From NCBI RefSeq assembly GCF_000090795.2, contig NW_003546607.1, positions 18,335 to 82,334 of the forward strand: DNA of 64,000 bases, read 5' to 3'. The position numbers and the translations under genes were made by a program. This stretch comes from Amphimedon queenslandica (lineage: Eukaryota > Porifera > Demospongiae > Haplosclerida > Niphatidae). Positions 61,302 through 64,000 of the stretch are shown here, one piece after another; the first letter of the stretch is position 1; every line of letters starts with the position of its first letter. The notes under the pieces are model-generated. The model had not been told where the DNA came from and made no database searches. It was given only the letters and a program-made list of their open reading frames with translations.

Positions 61302-61850
61302 TATTATTATTATTATTTCTAATTACTTTCCTGTCCTAATTTTACGATATTGTATGTGAAACTTTGCTCGCAAATCACTGACTGCTTCACTGTATGTGTA
61401 AATAGTAATTAATTATAACATTAATAATATATTTGATTTATAATTATTTAGAACAAATATTTTTTGAAACCAAAATTTGTTTTTGAATGCTTGGAGGAGG
61501 GTATTAGTATGACTTATGGATGAAAGTATGGGATCCAGAGAAACATTTGTAAAGGACATTGGATGGCAGTTGGGCTATCATTATGGCTGTTAATATTGTT
61601 TTTGCAGTTTAAATTCTGAAAGTTCTTTCAAATAAAGATGTTTCAAAACTTATCATAATTATTAAAATGAAAAATAATGCCTGAAACTTCTAATGTTTAA
61701 TTGAAGGAATGTTCAATAACTGTTTAATGATACTCACTATCCATGGATTGCTAACCCTAAGTTATAAAGAGAGAGAAGATTATAACTACATGATTATAGC
61801 TCAAGCTTTGTACAATGTACATTAATATCTATTTAAAATTGGTATCTACA
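60839..61850. other. Convergent intergenic region, LARP1 / membrane-protein gene
   Basis: About 1 kb with LARP1 3' UTR, ATT arrays at about 61107-61136 and 61257-61317, and from about 61570 the start of a segment duplicated at 63305. No other gene is seen. Confidence 0.6.
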
Positions 61851-62329
61851 TTACTTTAATATTAGATAAAGTCCAATAACTGCTATGGCCAGACCACCAA
61901 TATACAAAGCATGCACTTGATACATGCAGAAGTATGCTAGCAATAATCCTCCAAAAAACAGAGCTGTTCCTTCCAGTGACTTACGAAAAGAATCTAGGCC
62001 AATAATGAGTATGATACCAGCCAAGAACATGATCTATGTGCAACAAGAATATACATTTTATTTCAATATCATTTCTTACATTTTCAATGTCTATATCAGT
62101 CCTGATGAATGACCTGATGGGGAGAACATAACTGCAGATCACCAATGCAATCCCAATGGCTATTATACAAAAGTGTAAAAGGTCATCAAGTTAAGTAATA
62201 GAGCAGCTTACTTGTTGTTCCAGCACCAAATGAGAATAACCACATGATTCTGTCTTCTCCTTTGTATCTTTTCAAAGTCACTGAAGTAAAAGATTGTCTT
62301 GCTGTTCCTCGTTTTTTGATATATCTCAT
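61851..62329 (-). CDS. Small multi-pass membrane protein, intact copy
   Basis: Three exons in phase from ATG 62329. Exon 1 ends EDRIMWLFSFGAGTT, exon 2 TIGIALVICSYVLPIRSFIR, then TDIDIEN, exon 3 IMFLAGIILIIGLDSFRKSL, then EGTALFFGGLLLAYFCMYQV and ALYIGGLAIAVIGLYLILK, stop at 61851-61853. Four hydrophobic spans are likely. The DRI...SYVLP start and four-span plan loosely recall TMEM243, but I would not name it. The N-terminus before EDRIMW is uncertain. A second, broken copy lies at 63447-63947. Confidence 0.55.
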
Positions 62330-62721
62330 TCCGTCTTTTTTGTTTTGTATTATCGTCTCATTTAGTTGTTCCTACCATATATCATGTGATGAGGGTAACT
62401 CCCACTTATACAGGAATGCCCATAATGTGTGTACACACCTAGATGTCATATTTCTCTTTCCTACTACTTTCCTACATTCTGTACAATTTATAGCAATTTC
62501 ATACTGCATGCACATGTCTTTTCCTTGTTGTTTCATTCACTCTCATCCTCCTTTGTATTTTTTAGATTTTAACTTTAAAAACTACTTGTTTCTGACTCCT
62601 CACACAAATGGACTTCATTTGTTTCTTGCATTATTTATTATTATTAAATCTATACTTGCAGATACAGATACTAATAGAGTTGTATATATAATTCTGTTTT
62701 AAAATGATTTCATGTAAAGGT

Positions 62722-63201
62722 CTATATACTATCATCATGAGAGGCTGCATGGCCTGTTTTGTGCAACAGTTCTTTCGTAGAGCGTGCTCTAGCCCTCAAG
62801 CTTTGAATGAGTTGTCTTGTATCCTCAGGAGTCTGTGGAGCAGTCGCTAATAATGAGCCACTTGTACTGTGTGGACTTGTAGCAGCAATGGGTAGAAGTC
62901 TGCTTGAACTATGAGAACTTGTAAAGTTGGTAGGAGAAGGAGAGAGAGTTGGGGTTGATACTGGTGACAGGGTGGGGTCCAGCAGTGTCTCTGTTTCTTG
63001 TGACAGGATGGACTGTAGTAATTGATCTTCAGTTTGGGTACCAATATGACAAACTAAAGAGAATTTGAGACACAATAATAACCTATACTGCTAACCTGAT
63101 GTAGTTTTTGTGTCTTTAATTTTAAGCTGTATTTCAAGCAGTACTAATCTAGCACTGAGTGTATGAACAGTCTCAGACAAATGAGTCATCTTATCTAACA
63201 T
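62722..63201 (-). CDS. Unrecognised small protein: short coiled coil plus Ser/Thr/Pro-rich tail
   Basis: Two exons in phase. Exon 1 contains MLDKMTHLSETVHTLSARLV, then LLEIQLKIKDTKTTS, a short heptad pattern. Exon 2 is VCHIGTQTEDQLLQSILSQE, a long Ser/Thr/Pro stretch, and a basic end QLIQSLRARARSTKELLHKT. The start at 63201 is tentative since an upstream exon is possible. GTQTE resembles the TQT motif bound by dynein light chain LC8. It lies between the two copies of the membrane-protein gene on the same strand. Function unknown. Confidence 0.45.
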
Positions 63202-63446
63202 TAGCTATAGAAATGAGAGAGAGACAGAGCTAGTCAGTCATTAAAGTACAAGGATTGTTACAAAGTTCATAAAGTTCATACATTTGTTTATTTATACATT
63301 TGTTTTGGCTATCATTGTGGCTGTTAATATTGTGTTTTTGTAGCTTAAAATTCTGAAAGTTCTTTCAAATAAAAATGTTTCAAAATTTTATATCAAGATT
63401 ATTGAAATGACAAAACCGCTATGTACAATGTAGCTTTTAAAATTGG

Positions 63447-63947
63447 TATCTACTTTACTTTAATATTAGATAAAGTCCAATAACTGCTAAGATCAGACCA
63501 CCAATATACAAAGCATGCACTTCATACATGTAGAAGTATGCTAGCAATATATATTCCTCCAATAAACAGAACTGTCCCTTCCAGTGATTTACGAAAACAG
63601 CCAATACCAATAATGAGTACGATACCAGCAAAGAACATCATCTATGTGCAACAAGAAATAGAATGATATGCATTTTATTTTAATAATATTCCTTACATTT
63701 TCAATGTCTATATCAGTTTTGATGTATGACCTGATTGGAAAAACATAACTGCAGATCACCAATACAATCCCAATAAGGACTATAGAAAGTATAAAAGGTC
63801 ATCAAGTTAAGCAAAAGTAATAGAACAGCTTACTTTCACACATGGCTCTGTATTATTTTTCTCTGTCTTTTCAAAGTCACTAAAAGGCTGAAATAAAAGT
63901 TTGTCTTCTGTTACTGTTCCCCCGTTTTCTGCTATATCTGATTGCAT
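63447..63947 (-). pseudogene. Decayed second copy of the small membrane-protein gene
   Basis: Exons 2 and 3 match the intact copy closely (VLVICSYVFPIRSYIKTDID; MMFFAGIVLIIGIGCFRKSL). Exon 3 has a 4-bp gain after GGAGGA that leads to an early TGA, and the exon 1 phase no longer joins exon 2. Exon 1 could alternatively start MQSDIAENGGTVTEDKLLFQ. The pseudogene call is inferred; a truncated expressed product remains possible. Confidence 0.55.
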
Positions 63948-64000
63948 CTCAGTTCTCGTTTTGTATTATAATCCTCTCATTCAGTTTTCCTACATATCAT

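Overview
This window reads as nuclear DNA of an early-branching animal. It is AT-rich, has very short spliceosomal introns (often 40-100 bp), is densely packed, and is littered with AAT/ATT trinucleotide arrays and TACATGTA-type palindromic microsatellites. The gene set is animal: CORO7, MOSPD2, an animal-type RANGAP1 with its C-terminal domain, CARD modules, a Frizzled-type CRD receptor with a kinase-like domain, IFT81 and LARP1. Compactness, head-to-head gene pairs and intron size fit a demosponge such as Amphimedon queenslandica. The species is an inference and was not checked by any search.

Layout, left to right: coronin-7 (minus, runs off the left edge); a tandem-FERM protein (plus); CCDC138-like (minus); a Frizzled-CRD receptor with a pseudokinase (plus); an ankyrin-repeat, probably tail-anchored protein (minus); MOB4 (plus); MOSPD2 (plus); an unrecognised ~180-residue protein (minus) whose 3' coding end overlaps that of MOSPD2; a large double-CARD protein (plus); RANGAP1 (minus); OTUD4-like OTU+Tudor deubiquitinase (plus); an ACAD10-type HAD protein (minus); NME6 (minus); RPL21 (plus); VPS37A (plus); IFT81 (minus, single exon); LARP1 (plus); then a small membrane-protein gene (minus), an unrecognised small gene (minus) and a decayed second copy of the membrane-protein gene at the right edge. 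Strands alternate along most of the window, giving a chain of divergent promoters (67-370 bp) and close convergent 3' ends.

The genes do not form one pathway. They cover actin/cortex (coronin, FERM), cilia (IFT81, probably CCDC138), membrane sorting and contact sites (VPS37A of ESCRT-I, MOSPD2), translation (RPL21, LARP1), nuclear transport (RANGAP1), ubiquitin (OTUD4), STRIPAK (MOB4) and signalling or innate immunity (CRD-pseudokinase, CARD protein).

The items most worth a second look are the CRD-pseudokinase receptor, the tandem-FERM protein without a myosin head, the double-CARD protein, a ~177-186 bp repeat found as intronic tandem arrays in six different genes, a MITE-like family with two copies here, an RFX X-box in the IFT81 promoter, and NRF1-type palindromes in two divergent promoters. 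Exon structures were built by eye from splice signals and protein similarity. Exact exon borders are tentative except where reading phase was followed across the junction.
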